NCBI GenBank assembly: GCA_041744075.1
Contig: JBGTLQ010000383.1
Span: forward strand, 1 to 24,735
From: JAJTZA01 sp041744075
GTDB taxonomy: Bacteria > Verrucomicrobiota > Verrucomicrobiia > Chthoniobacterales > Terrimicrobiaceae
DNA: 24,735 nucleotides
Direction of reading: 5' to 3'
In this document: positions 8,429 through 15,520 of the stretch, in pieces
How the letters are laid out: each line of letters opens with the position of its first letter
How positions within the stretch are numbered: the stretch's first letter is position 1
The notes under the pieces: model-generated
The model's input: the letters and a program-made list of their open reading frames with translations, nothing else
What the model was told of the DNA's origin: nothing
The model's database searches: none
Position numbers and translations under genes: made by a program

Positions 8429-10126
8429 TTAAAACAGGTTTTTGTCGGTGACCGCTCCTTCAGAAGCTGTTGTCACGTGCGCGGCATATTTGGCCAGCAC
8501 GCCGCGAGTGTAGCGGGGGCGTGGCTTTTTCCACTTGGCGAGCCTTGCGGAAATCACGGATGCCGGGACGCCGAGTGTGATCGTGTGTTTCACGGCGTCG
8601 ATGATGATGGTGTCCCCGTCTTCAACGATGGCCAGCGCCCCACCATCATAGGCTTCCGGGGTGATGTGCCCAACCACAAAGCCGTGTGTGCCGCCGGAAA
8701 ACCGTCCATCAGTCACCAGGGCCACATCCTTTCCGAGTCCAAGGCCCATCACCGCACTTGTTGGGGACAACATCTCGCGCATCCCAGGGCCACCACGTGG
8801 TCCCTCGTATCGGATCACGATCACATTTCCTTTCTTAATTTTTTTGGCAAGGATTGCCTTGAGGGCTTTTTCCTCGCCATCAAACACGCGGGCTTCGCCT
8901 TCAAACAGTTGACCTTCCTTCCCGCTGATTTTGGCAACAGCCCCGCCTGAAGCGAGGTTGCCGCGAAGAATCACGAGGTGGGAGTCCTTCTTGAGTGGTT
9001 TGCTCACCGGAGCAATGATCTCCTGACCCTTGGGATACGCTTTGAAAGGGGCCAGATTTTGTTTGAGGGTTTTCCCAGTGACCGTGAGGCAATCGCCATG
9101 AAGCAATCCAGCGGAGAGGAGTTCTTTCATCATCGGAAGTATCCCGCCGATCTCCACCAACTGGCTCATCATAAATCGGCCGCTGGGTTTCAAATCCGCC
9201 AAAACCGGCACGCGTTTGCCAATGCGGGTAAAATCTTCCAGCGTGAGTTTTATGTTTGCCGAGTGGGCGATTGCCAACAAATGCAAAACAGCATTTGTCG
9301 AGCCGCCGAGGGCTATGACAACGGTGATCGCATTTTCAAAGGCCTCTTTGCTGAAAATGTCTGAAGGACGAATCCCACGTTTCAGCATGTTCAACACTGC
9401 AGCGCCGGCGCGGCGACAGTCATCTTTTTTTGCTTCAGAGATGGCGGCTTGAGCGGAGCTGTTCGGCAGGCTGAACCCCAGCGCCTCAATCGCCGAGGCC
9501 ATCGTGTTCGCGGTGTACATGCCACCGCAGGAACCCGGACCAGGGATCGCACAGGCTTCCACGCGTTTGGCCTCCCGTGCGGAAATTTTTCCAGCAGCCT
9601 GAGCCCCCACCGCTTCAAAAACAGAAACCACATCAAGGTTTTTTCCATTCAGGCATCCGGGAAGAATGGTTCCGCCATAAACAAAAACGGCCGCCCGGTT
9701 CATCCTCGCAATCGCCATGCAGCAGCCCGGCATATTTTTGTCGCACCCGCCGATGGCCACAAAGCCATCGTAACCCTGACAGCCCACCACGGTCTCAATC
9801 GAGTCCGCAATCACTTCGCGAGAGACGAGGGAGTATTTCATGCCCTCGGTGCCCATCGAGATCCCATCAGAGATAGTGATCGTATTAAAGATCGTGGCCT
9901 TACCCCCGGCCTTGTCGGTGCCCAACGCCGCCTCGCGGGCCAAGGCATCAATATGCATGTTACAGGGGGTCACCATGCTCCACGTGGAAGCAATGCCGAT
10001 CTGGGATTTGGAAAAATCTTTTTCGCTGAAGCCCACCGGATAAAGCATCGCCCGGCTGGGTGCACGGCTGTCGCCATCAAGAACAAGGGAAGAGTAAGGA
10101 CGGGAGGTTGATTTTTTTGGAGTCAT
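8429..10126 (-). CDS. ilvD: Dihydroxy-acid dehydratase
   Basis: A 565-residue cytosolic iron-sulfur enzyme that dehydrates 2,3-dihydroxy-isovalerate and 2,3-dihydroxy-3-methylvalerate, the penultimate step of valine and isoleucine synthesis. Family signatures are complete: 'TPCNMH' (Cys55), 'GGCDKNMPGC' (Cys128, with the adjacent Lys129), and 'PGPGSCGGMYTANTM' (Cys200), giving the three cysteine ligands of the cluster. 'VTDGRFSGGTHG' and 'EGPRGGPGMREML' near the C terminus are also typical. Length is normal. The ATG at 10126 has no Shine-Dalgarno; instead CTCCTT lies just upstream. It is followed after 8 nt by the NRPS-like gene, so the two are probably co-transcribed. No other branched-chain synthesis gene is in the window. 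Confidence 0.97.
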   Translation of the reverse strand: MTPKKSTSRPYSSLVLDGDSRAPSRAMLYPVGFSEKDFSKSQIGIASTWSMVTPCNMHIDALAREAALGTDKAGGKATIFNTITISDGISMGTEGMKYSLVSREVIADSIETVVGCQGYDGFVAIGGCDKNMPGCCMAIARMNRAAVFVYGGTILPGCLNGKNLDVVSVFEAVGAQAAGKISAREAKRVEACAIPGPGSCGGMYTANTMASAIEALGFSLPNSSAQAAISEAKKDDCRRAGAAVLNMLKRGIRPSDIFSKEAFENAITVVIALGGSTNAVLHLLAIAHSANIKLTLEDFTRIGKRVPVLADLKPSGRFMMSQLVEIGGILPMMKELLSAGLLHGDCLTVTGKTLKQNLAPFKAYPKGQEIIAPVSKPLKKDSHLVILRGNLASGGAVAKISGKEGQLFEGEARVFDGEEKALKAILAKKIKKGNVIVIRYEGPRGGPGMREMLSPTSAVMGLGLGKDVALVTDGRFSGGTHGFVVGHITPEAYDGGALAIVEDGDTIIIDAVKHTITLGVPASVISARLAKWKKPRPRYTRGVLAKYAAHVTTASEGAVTDKNLF

Positions 10127-10178
10127 TGGGAAAGGAGATTTTTACCATCTAGTGCAACAAAAGGCCAGCGATCCTTGA

Positions 10179-10258
10179 GGGTAGGGCCGGGCAGTCCCTT
10201 GCCCGCCGTCGCATGAAGCAGAAGTAGTCGGCGGTCAAGGGACTGACGCGCCCTACCC
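10179..10258. repeat. Dispersed repeat, inverted pair (copies C and D)
   Basis: The left arm 10179-10208 (GGGTAGGGCCGGGCAGTCCC...) and right arm 10229-10258 are reverse complements at 26 of 30 positions, with a 20-nt loop. Both arms belong to the same family as the copies at 1128, 1200 and 22272. The pair fills most of the 146-nt gap between the thiC stop and the ilvD start, both on the - strand. It would form a very stable hairpin in the thiC transcript and could act as a terminator or 3'-end protector. Confidence 0.88.
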
Positions 10259-10272
10259 GGAAGCAGGATGTC

Positions 10273-12270
10273 TCATGCCGAGTGGTAAACCTCCGCTCCG
10301 GCTTCCACAAACTCCTTCGATTTTTCTTCCATCCCCACCTGGAGCGCCTCCTCTTCGGAGATCGCCTGTTCGGCCGCATATTTGCGGACGTCTTCGGTGA
10401 TTTTCATGCTGCAAAAGTGCGGGCCGCACATCGAACAGAAGTGGGCGCTTTTTGCGCCTTCTTGAGGGAGGGTCTCATCGTGGTATTCGCGGGCGGTCAC
10501 GGGGTCGAGGCTCAGATTAAACTGGTCCTCCCAACGAAATTCGAAGCGGGCTTTCGAGATGGCATTATCACGGAGTTGAGCTCCGGGGTGGCCTTTTGCC
10601 AGGTCGGCCGCATGGGCGGCAAGTTTGTAGGTGATAACACCCGCCTTGACGTCTTCTTTGTTGGGAAGGCCCAAGTGTTCTTTAGGCGTCACATAACAAA
10701 GCATGGCACAACCATACCAACCAATCATCGCGGCACCGATGCCACTCGTGATGTGATCATAACCGGGTGCAATATCGGTTGTGAGAGGGCCCAGCGTGTA
10801 AAACGGCGCTTCATGACACCACTCCAACTGCTTGGCCATGTTTTCTTCGATCATGTGCATCGGGACATGGCCGGGGCCTTCGTTCATGACTTGCACGCCC
10901 TTGGCCCATGCGCGCTGGGTGAGTTCGCCTTGAACCTCAAGCTCGCCGAATTGGGCCTTGTCATTCGCATCCGCAATGGAGCCTGGACGAAGTCCATCCC
11001 CGATGCTGAAGGAAACATCGTAAGCGGCCATGATGTCACAAATGTCGTCCCAGTGTGTGTAAAGGAAGTTTTCCTTGTGATGGGCAAGGCACCACTTGGC
11101 AAGGATACTTCCCCCGCGGCTCACGATCCCGGTCATTCGCTTTGCCGTGAGCGGAATGAAACGCAGGAGAACCCCGGCGTGGATGGTGAAATAATCGACT
11201 CCCTGCTCCGCCTGTTCGATGAGCGTGTCGCGGTAAATTTCCCATGTCAGTTCCTCGGCCTTGCCACCAACTTTTTCGAGAGCCTGATAAATCGGAACCG
11301 TACCGATGGGCACGGGGGAGTTCCGAAGGATCCACTCGCGTGTGGCATGAATATTTTTTCCGGTGGAGAGGTCCATCACCGTGTCGGCCCCCCATTTGGT
11401 CGCCCACCGCATTTTCTCGACCTCTTCCTCAATGCTGGAAGCCACGGCGCTATTGCCGATGTTGGCATTGATTTTGACCAGGAAATTTCGCCCGATGATC
11501 ATCGGTTCGAGTTCGGGGTGGTTGATATTGCAGGGGATAATCGCTCGTCCGGCCGCAACTTCGCTGCGTACAAACTCTGCCGTGATTTCCTTGGGGATGC
11601 GCTGAGGAAACCGCGAAAACACACTCGGTGTGTACGGGGAGGGAGGGGACGTCTGTTGAGCTGAACCCGCATGCTGTTTGCTGAGATCGTCACGGGCAAT
11701 GTCTTCCGAAAAATTTGAGATTTGAAATTTGAGATCTGAGATTTCATGGCGGCCCATGTTTTCGCGGAGAGCAATAAATTCCATCTCTGGCGTGATCATG
11801 CCCTGACGCGCATACCAAAGCTGGGTCACGGGATGTCCGGCTGAACCACGGAACGGAGTTTTGGAAAACTTGGGATTCTGGATTTTTGCGCTGCCGTTTC
11901 TTGCCTTGGCATGGACTTCGGAAAGGTACCCATCATCCAGGGGTTGGGTTTTTCTGCCCTGATATTCCTCGACATCGTTGCGGCCGAGAATCCAATCCCG
12001 GCGGAGTGGAGGCAGGCCTTCCTCGACAGACCCCTCAAAATCAGGATCTCCCCATGGCCCTGAGGTGTCATAAACACGCACCGGATCGTTGGCCGCGAAT
12101 TCGCCTGAGAAGGATTTTGTTGCTGCTTGGGTGATTTCTCGCAGCGGCACTTGAATGTCAGGGTGAATCGACCCGGAGACATATACCCGCGAGGAGTTGG
12201 GAAGAGTTTCCGTGCTGTGAGGTTCGAAGGACGATTTGTTTGCGATCATGGGTGCATGGATTTTCTGCAC
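10273..12270 (-). CDS. thiC: Phosphomethylpyrimidine synthase ThiC
   Basis: A radical-SAM enzyme that converts aminoimidazole ribotide to hydroxymethylpyrimidine phosphate in thiamine synthesis. At 665 residues it is slightly long. The core is well conserved: 'NINHPELEPMIIGRNFLVKINANIGNSAV' (249-277, given here by position), 'MNEGPGHVPMHMIEENM' (462-478), and the C-terminal CX2CX4C cluster motif 'CSMCGPHFC' (Cys612, 615, 620). Residues about 174-224 form an extra low-complexity stretch that includes 'SDLKFQISNF', apparently from a DNA repeat. The GTG at 12270 is preferred because GAAGG lies 9 nt upstream; an ATG at 12249 would give 658 residues. A TPP riboswitch lies directly upstream. Stands alone, with the inverted repeat pair after its stop. 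Confidence 0.96.
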   Translation of the reverse strand: MQKIHAPMIANKSSFEPHSTETLPNSSRVYVSGSIHPDIQVPLREITQAATKSFSGEFAANDPVRVYDTSGPWGDPDFEGSVEEGLPPLRRDWILGRNDVEEYQGRKTQPLDDGYLSEVHAKARNGSAKIQNPKFSKTPFRGSAGHPVTQLWYARQGMITPEMEFIALRENMGRHEISDLKFQISNFSEDIARDDLSKQHAGSAQQTSPPSPYTPSVFSRFPQRIPKEITAEFVRSEVAAGRAIIPCNINHPELEPMIIGRNFLVKINANIGNSAVASSIEEEVEKMRWATKWGADTVMDLSTGKNIHATREWILRNSPVPIGTVPIYQALEKVGGKAEELTWEIYRDTLIEQAEQGVDYFTIHAGVLLRFIPLTAKRMTGIVSRGGSILAKWCLAHHKENFLYTHWDDICDIMAAYDVSFSIGDGLRPGSIADANDKAQFGELEVQGELTQRAWAKGVQVMNEGPGHVPMHMIEENMAKQLEWCHEAPFYTLGPLTTDIAPGYDHITSGIGAAMIGWYGCAMLCYVTPKEHLGLPNKEDVKAGVITYKLAAHAADLAKGHPGAQLRDNAISKARFEFRWEDQFNLSLDPVTAREYHDETLPQEGAKSAHFCSMCGPHFCSMKITEDVRKYAAEQAISEEEALQVGMEEKSKEFVEAGAEVYHSA
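11711..11745 (-). repeat. AT-rich AAATCTC/AATTTC repeat tract inside thiC
   Basis: Read on the - strand the tract alternates ATCTCAGATCTC, AAATTTC and AAATCTC units and encodes 'EISDLKFQISNF'. Composition and periodicity are unlike the surrounding thiC sequence. I associate this kind of tract with intergenic repeats in planctomycete and verrucomicrobial genomes. Here it lies in frame in a variable linker just before the conserved core. Confidence 0.65.
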
Positions 12271-12285
12271 GCATGGTTGCCTTCA

Positions 12286-12384
12286 AGGCCGCTCCCTACG
12301 CCGGTGTTGGCCGGATCAGGTTCCTAGGGTCTTCTTCGTTGATCACCAACGTTGAACTCTCAGCCATAGGGCTCCCCTGCGTTG
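12286..12384 (-). promoter_or_regulatory. TPP riboswitch (THI element) upstream of thiC
   Basis: Read on the - strand the region contains the conserved aptamer parts in order: AGGGGAGCCC, then GGCTGAGAG (pyrimidine-sensing side), ACCCTAGGAACCTGATCCGG (pyrophosphate side), and CACCGGCGTAGGGAG closing toward P1. Only about 10-15 nt separate the aptamer from the GAAGG ribosome site and GTG start of thiC. A small GCCU/AGGC stem can pair with that ribosome site, so control of translation initiation is more likely than transcription termination (inference). No convincing promoter was seen in 12385-12480. Confidence 0.95.
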
Positions 12385-12578
12385 CCTGCATCCTCGGACC
12401 AAAGGACCTCGACGTCAAGTCATGCGCACAGGCAATTTGTGACTCGACAAAAGACATTGGTTGGCGAACCCATGGCTTGAAAGCATGAAAAGCAAGCGTA
12501 TGGGCACTTCACTTAAGCTCGCTTTTTTGCCAAAATGGTCTCGTATTTCCCATCAACCTCCGAGGAACTCCAAGAGCA

Positions 12579-13031
12579 TTGCCAAAGCCGCCCAAACATC
12601 TCGTTTCGATTATTATTGCTGCCGCACTCGTGTCGGTGCTGGTGGTTTCCACAAAGAATACGGTTTACAACGCGGCAACCAACTCCTGCCTCAAATCAAT
12701 AGCCGCCCACATAAAAAGGACTCACGGCAAAGATCTCGGGACCATTCCTCGGGTGGGCGACTGGGTGAACCTCAATAACGAGCAATTAATAGAATTCCAC
12801 AGAACAGGAAGGGAGTTTTTTGATTGCAAGTCCCGATGTAAAAAAATGGTCTGCGACGCCTGGGGCCGCCCTGTGGACATCGCTTATAAATTTGTTGGAG
12901 ATTCGCTCTATGTGAAAGTCCTCTCCATGGGCGCTGACGAAACTCCTTCAAGTGATGATCTCTTGGAGGAGGTGGTCCTCGAAAAAGCTTCTCTAACCAA
13001 CATCCTGGCTGCTCCAACAACCCTTCCCTAG
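12579..13031 (+). CDS. Small membrane-anchored protein with a pseudopilin-like C-terminal segment
   Basis: 150 residues if the TTG at 12579 is used; GAGGAA lies 11 nt upstream. The frame is open back to 12489 but has no ATG or GTG there. Residues 1-24 are a short positive N-terminus followed by a hydrophobic segment ('LVSIIIAAALVSVLVV'), so a signal anchor or uncleaved signal peptide. The rest contains four cysteines (38, 83, 87, 92), suggesting an exported, disulfide-bearing domain. 'CDAWGRPVDIAYKF' followed by 'LSMGAD' and 'SSDDL' resembles the 'DPWG.PY...SLGADG...DD' end of type II secretion GspG-like pseudopilins, but the N-terminal prepilin peptidase motif is missing. No close family recognised. 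Divergent from thiC. Confidence 0.55.
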   Translation: MPKPPKHLVSIIIAAALVSVLVVSTKNTVYNAATNSCLKSIAAHIKRTHGKDLGTIPRVGDWVNLNNEQLIEFHRTGREFFDCKSRCKKMVCDAWGRPVDIAYKFVGDSLYVKVLSMGADETPSSDDLLEEVVLEKASLTNILAAPTTLP

Positions 13032-13118
13032 GCAACACTTGCTCTCAAGCTTTCCGAGAAATCAGCTTTCTTTCTTTGACCTCGTTTGCTGAGATAAAAA
13101 GTTCAATCCTCTCATTCC

Positions 13119-14279
13119 ATGTCAAAACGCACTCTCAACGTCGGTCTCATCGGTTACAATTTTATGGGCAAGACCCATTCCAACGCGTGGCGACAAGCTC
13201 CGCGGTTTTTTGATCTGCCGGTGGATGTGGCATTACACACGATTTGCGGTCGCTCGGCCGATGCGGTTGAGGAAGCGCGTCAGAAGTTGGGCTGGCAGTT
13301 TGCGAGCACCAATTGGAAAGACGTCGTTTCGAATCCCGAGATCGACATTATCGATATTTCCACGCCGAATGACAGTCATTGCGAAATCGCCATTGAGGCG
13401 GCCAAGCACGGAAAGGCAATCCTCTGCGAAAAGCCATTGGCCCTCAATGTGGCCCAGTGCGAAAAAATGGTGGCGGCGGTCAAAAAAGCTAAGGTGCCAA
13501 ACATGGTCTGCCATAACTACCGGCGGATTCCTGCCATCGCGCTCGCCAAACGGATGATCGAGCGTGGCGATTTGGGTGACCGGATTTATCACTATCGTGC
13601 CCGCTACGCCCAGGACTGGATTGCGGATCCCTCGTTCCCCTTGGTGTGGAGGCTGCAATCAAAAATCGCGGGCTCCGGGACCCATGGTGACATCGATGCC
13701 CACATCATTGACCTTGGCCGTTACCTCGTCGGCGAACTCAAAGAAGTCACAGCCCTCATGGAAACTTTTGTCAAGGAGCGCCCGCTTTTGGATGAGTCTG
13801 GCTCTGGGCTGACCGCCAAAGGCGCTCAGAAAACCGGCAAGGTCACCGTGGATGATGCTGTTTCCTGGATCGGGCGCTTCAAAAATGGCGCCATTGCGAA
13901 TTTGGAAGCCACCCGCTTCGCGTATGGCCGAAAAAATCATATCACGATCGAGATCAACGGAAGCAAAGGGTCCCTGGCATTTGATTTTGAGGACATGAAC
14001 CGGCTGAAGTTTTATAATGCCGCTGACCCCTCAGATGCCAATGGCTTCAAGGATATTATTGTCACGGAGGGGAACCACCCCTACGCCGGGGCATGGTGGC
14101 CACCGGGCCACATCATTGGATACGAACACACCTTCGTGAACACCTTTGCGGACTTTATCACGGCTGTTGCGGAGGGGAAAAGCGTTCACCCCACGTTTGA
14201 AGATGGGCTGAATACCGAGAAAGTCCTCACCGCCGTCAGCGCCAGTGCAAAAAGTCGCGAGTGGATTCGGGTCGGTTAA
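13119..14279 (+). CDS. Gfo/Idh/MocA-family oxidoreductase
   Basis: A 386-residue NAD(P)-dependent sugar or inositol dehydrogenase-like enzyme. The N-terminal Rossmann fold starts 'VGLIGYNFMGKTHSNAW' (residues 8-24). The family's 'EKP' motif is at 104-106 ('CEKPLALN'), where the Lys takes part in catalysis. 'GDIDAHIIDLGRYLVGE' (190-206) matches the family's substrate-site segment, with Asp191 and His195 as the likely key residues. The C-terminal half is the usual alpha/beta substrate domain. No signal peptide is seen, so it is cytoplasmic. The start has no Shine-Dalgarno. The RND adaptor gene begins 26 nt after its stop, but a functional link with efflux is not evident. The sugar substrate cannot be read from the sequence. 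Confidence 0.92.
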   Translation: MSKRTLNVGLIGYNFMGKTHSNAWRQAPRFFDLPVDVALHTICGRSADAVEEARQKLGWQFASTNWKDVVSNPEIDIIDISTPNDSHCEIAIEAAKHGKAILCEKPLALNVAQCEKMVAAVKKAKVPNMVCHNYRRIPAIALAKRMIERGDLGDRIYHYRARYAQDWIADPSFPLVWRLQSKIAGSGTHGDIDAHIIDLGRYLVGELKEVTALMETFVKERPLLDESGSGLTAKGAQKTGKVTVDDAVSWIGRFKNGAIANLEATRFAYGRKNHITIEINGSKGSLAFDFEDMNRLKFYNAADPSDANGFKDIIVTEGNHPYAGAWWPPGHIIGYEHTFVNTFADFITAVAEGKSVHPTFEDGLNTEKVLTAVSASAKSREWIRVG

Positions 14280-14305
14280 AGCAGCCACGATTGACATCCC
14301 TCTTT

Positions 14306-15511
14306 ATGACGATTAACACAACCGCAATGAGATTGGTGATCCCCGTTTTGCTTATGAGCCTGGTTATTGCAGGATGTGAGGAAAAAAAGCCTCCTGCTCC
14401 CACGCTGTCTGTGACGGTGACACCTGTGGTGACAGGTGATGTGGTGGTTTACCAGACTTGGGTTGGGCTTTTGGATGGATACCAGAATGCGGATGTTCGG
14501 GCTCAGGTGACCGGGTATCTGCTTTCTCAAAACTACAAAGAGGGATCTCTCGTCAAAGCTGGAGAGGTGCTCTTCACCATTGATGCCCGTCCTTTTGAAG
14601 CAGCTCTGGCGCAAGCGCAGGCTGACTATGCCCAAAAAGTTGCCGAGGCCCAATTGGGTCAGATCACCCTCGACCGGCAGACCCAACTTTTTAAAACCAA
14701 GGTGATCAGCGAGCAGGAATTTGATACCGCCGCGACCAATGCCCAAGCTGCTGTCGCCTCCGCCGCTGCTGCTCAAGCGAATGTGCAATCTGCTCAGGTC
14801 AATCTCAACTACTGCACGATCACAGCGCCTTTTGAAGGCATTGTTGGAAAAGCCCAAGCGCAGATTGGCGATCTAGTGGGACCTGGTGGAAGTGCCACCG
14901 TGCTAACTCAGATCTCCCAATTGGACCCTATTAAGGCCATCTTCTCAATCACCGAACGAGAATACCTTCTTGCGTCAGAAGTTTTAGCCAATGTCCAAGC
15001 GCAAAGTGAAAAAGTGACGGAAGGTATGATCTCAATGACTCTGGCGGACGGCCAAAAATACCCCAAGCCGGGCAAATTTGATTTTGTGAACCGTCAGGTC
15101 AACATTGCGACTGGCACGATTGAGATTGAGGCGCTCTTCCCAAATCCAAACAACATTCTGCGACCCGGCCTTTTCGCCCGAATCACAGCGCCGGTCAAAA
15201 ATCTCAAAGATGCCCTTCTTGTGCCCCAGCAAGCCGTCGTGGAATTGCAGGGCAACCACTTGGTTTCGATTGTTGGTGCCGACAATGTGGTAACCACGAT
15301 TCCCGTAAAAACGGGGCCCCTGGATGGACAGAATATTGTGGTCCAAGGAAAACTCAAAGCCGGTGACAATGTGGTGGTTGGTGGTGTGGAAAAAGTTCGC
15401 CCCGGTATGAAGGTGAACACCTCACCGGTTCAAACCAAGCCCTCGCCGACGCCGCCCGCCAAGGACGCAGCCTCAGCATTTCTGACTCCTGCCACACGGG
15501 CCATTTCCTGA
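14306..15511 (+). CDS. RND efflux periplasmic adaptor (membrane fusion lipoprotein)
   Basis: 401 residues. With the ATG at 14306 the N-terminus is a lipoprotein signal ending in the lipobox 'VIAGC' (Cys24); the ATG at 14327 would give the same mature protein. The open frame extends to a GTG at 14261 inside the upstream gene, which would spoil the signal. The order of domains is typical: biotinyl-lipoyl half ('VRAQVTGYLLSQNYKEG'), a helical hairpin rich in Ala/Gln (about 95-165), the second lipoyl half ('ITAPFEGIVGKAQAQIGDLV'), beta-barrel, and a membrane-proximal domain. It links the inner-membrane pump encoded next (9 nt gap) to an outer-membrane channel. No TolC-like gene is in the window. 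The C-terminal tail is Pro/Thr/Ala-rich. Confidence 0.94.
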   Translation: MTINTTAMRLVIPVLLMSLVIAGCEEKKPPAPTLSVTVTPVVTGDVVVYQTWVGLLDGYQNADVRAQVTGYLLSQNYKEGSLVKAGEVLFTIDARPFEAALAQAQADYAQKVAEAQLGQITLDRQTQLFKTKVISEQEFDTAATNAQAAVASAAAAQANVQSAQVNLNYCTITAPFEGIVGKAQAQIGDLVGPGGSATVLTQISQLDPIKAIFSITEREYLLASEVLANVQAQSEKVTEGMISMTLADGQKYPKPGKFDFVNRQVNIATGTIEIEALFPNPNNILRPGLFARITAPVKNLKDALLVPQQAVVELQGNHLVSIVGADNVVTTIPVKTGPLDGQNIVVQGKLKAGDNVVVGGVEKVRPGMKVNTSPVQTKPSPTPPAKDAASAFLTPATRAIS

Positions 15512-15520
15512 TCATCCGGC

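Noticed and set aside
10282..11664. A 460-codon open frame on the + strand, opposite thiC
   Set aside because: It lies wholly antisense to the well-conserved thiC gene and shows no recognisable domain; long antisense frames are common in GC-rich codon contexts.
14261..14305. GTG start of the RND adaptor inside the oxidoreductase gene
   Set aside because: It would put 15 extra residues before a lipoprotein signal; the ATG at 14306 gives a normal signal and lipobox.
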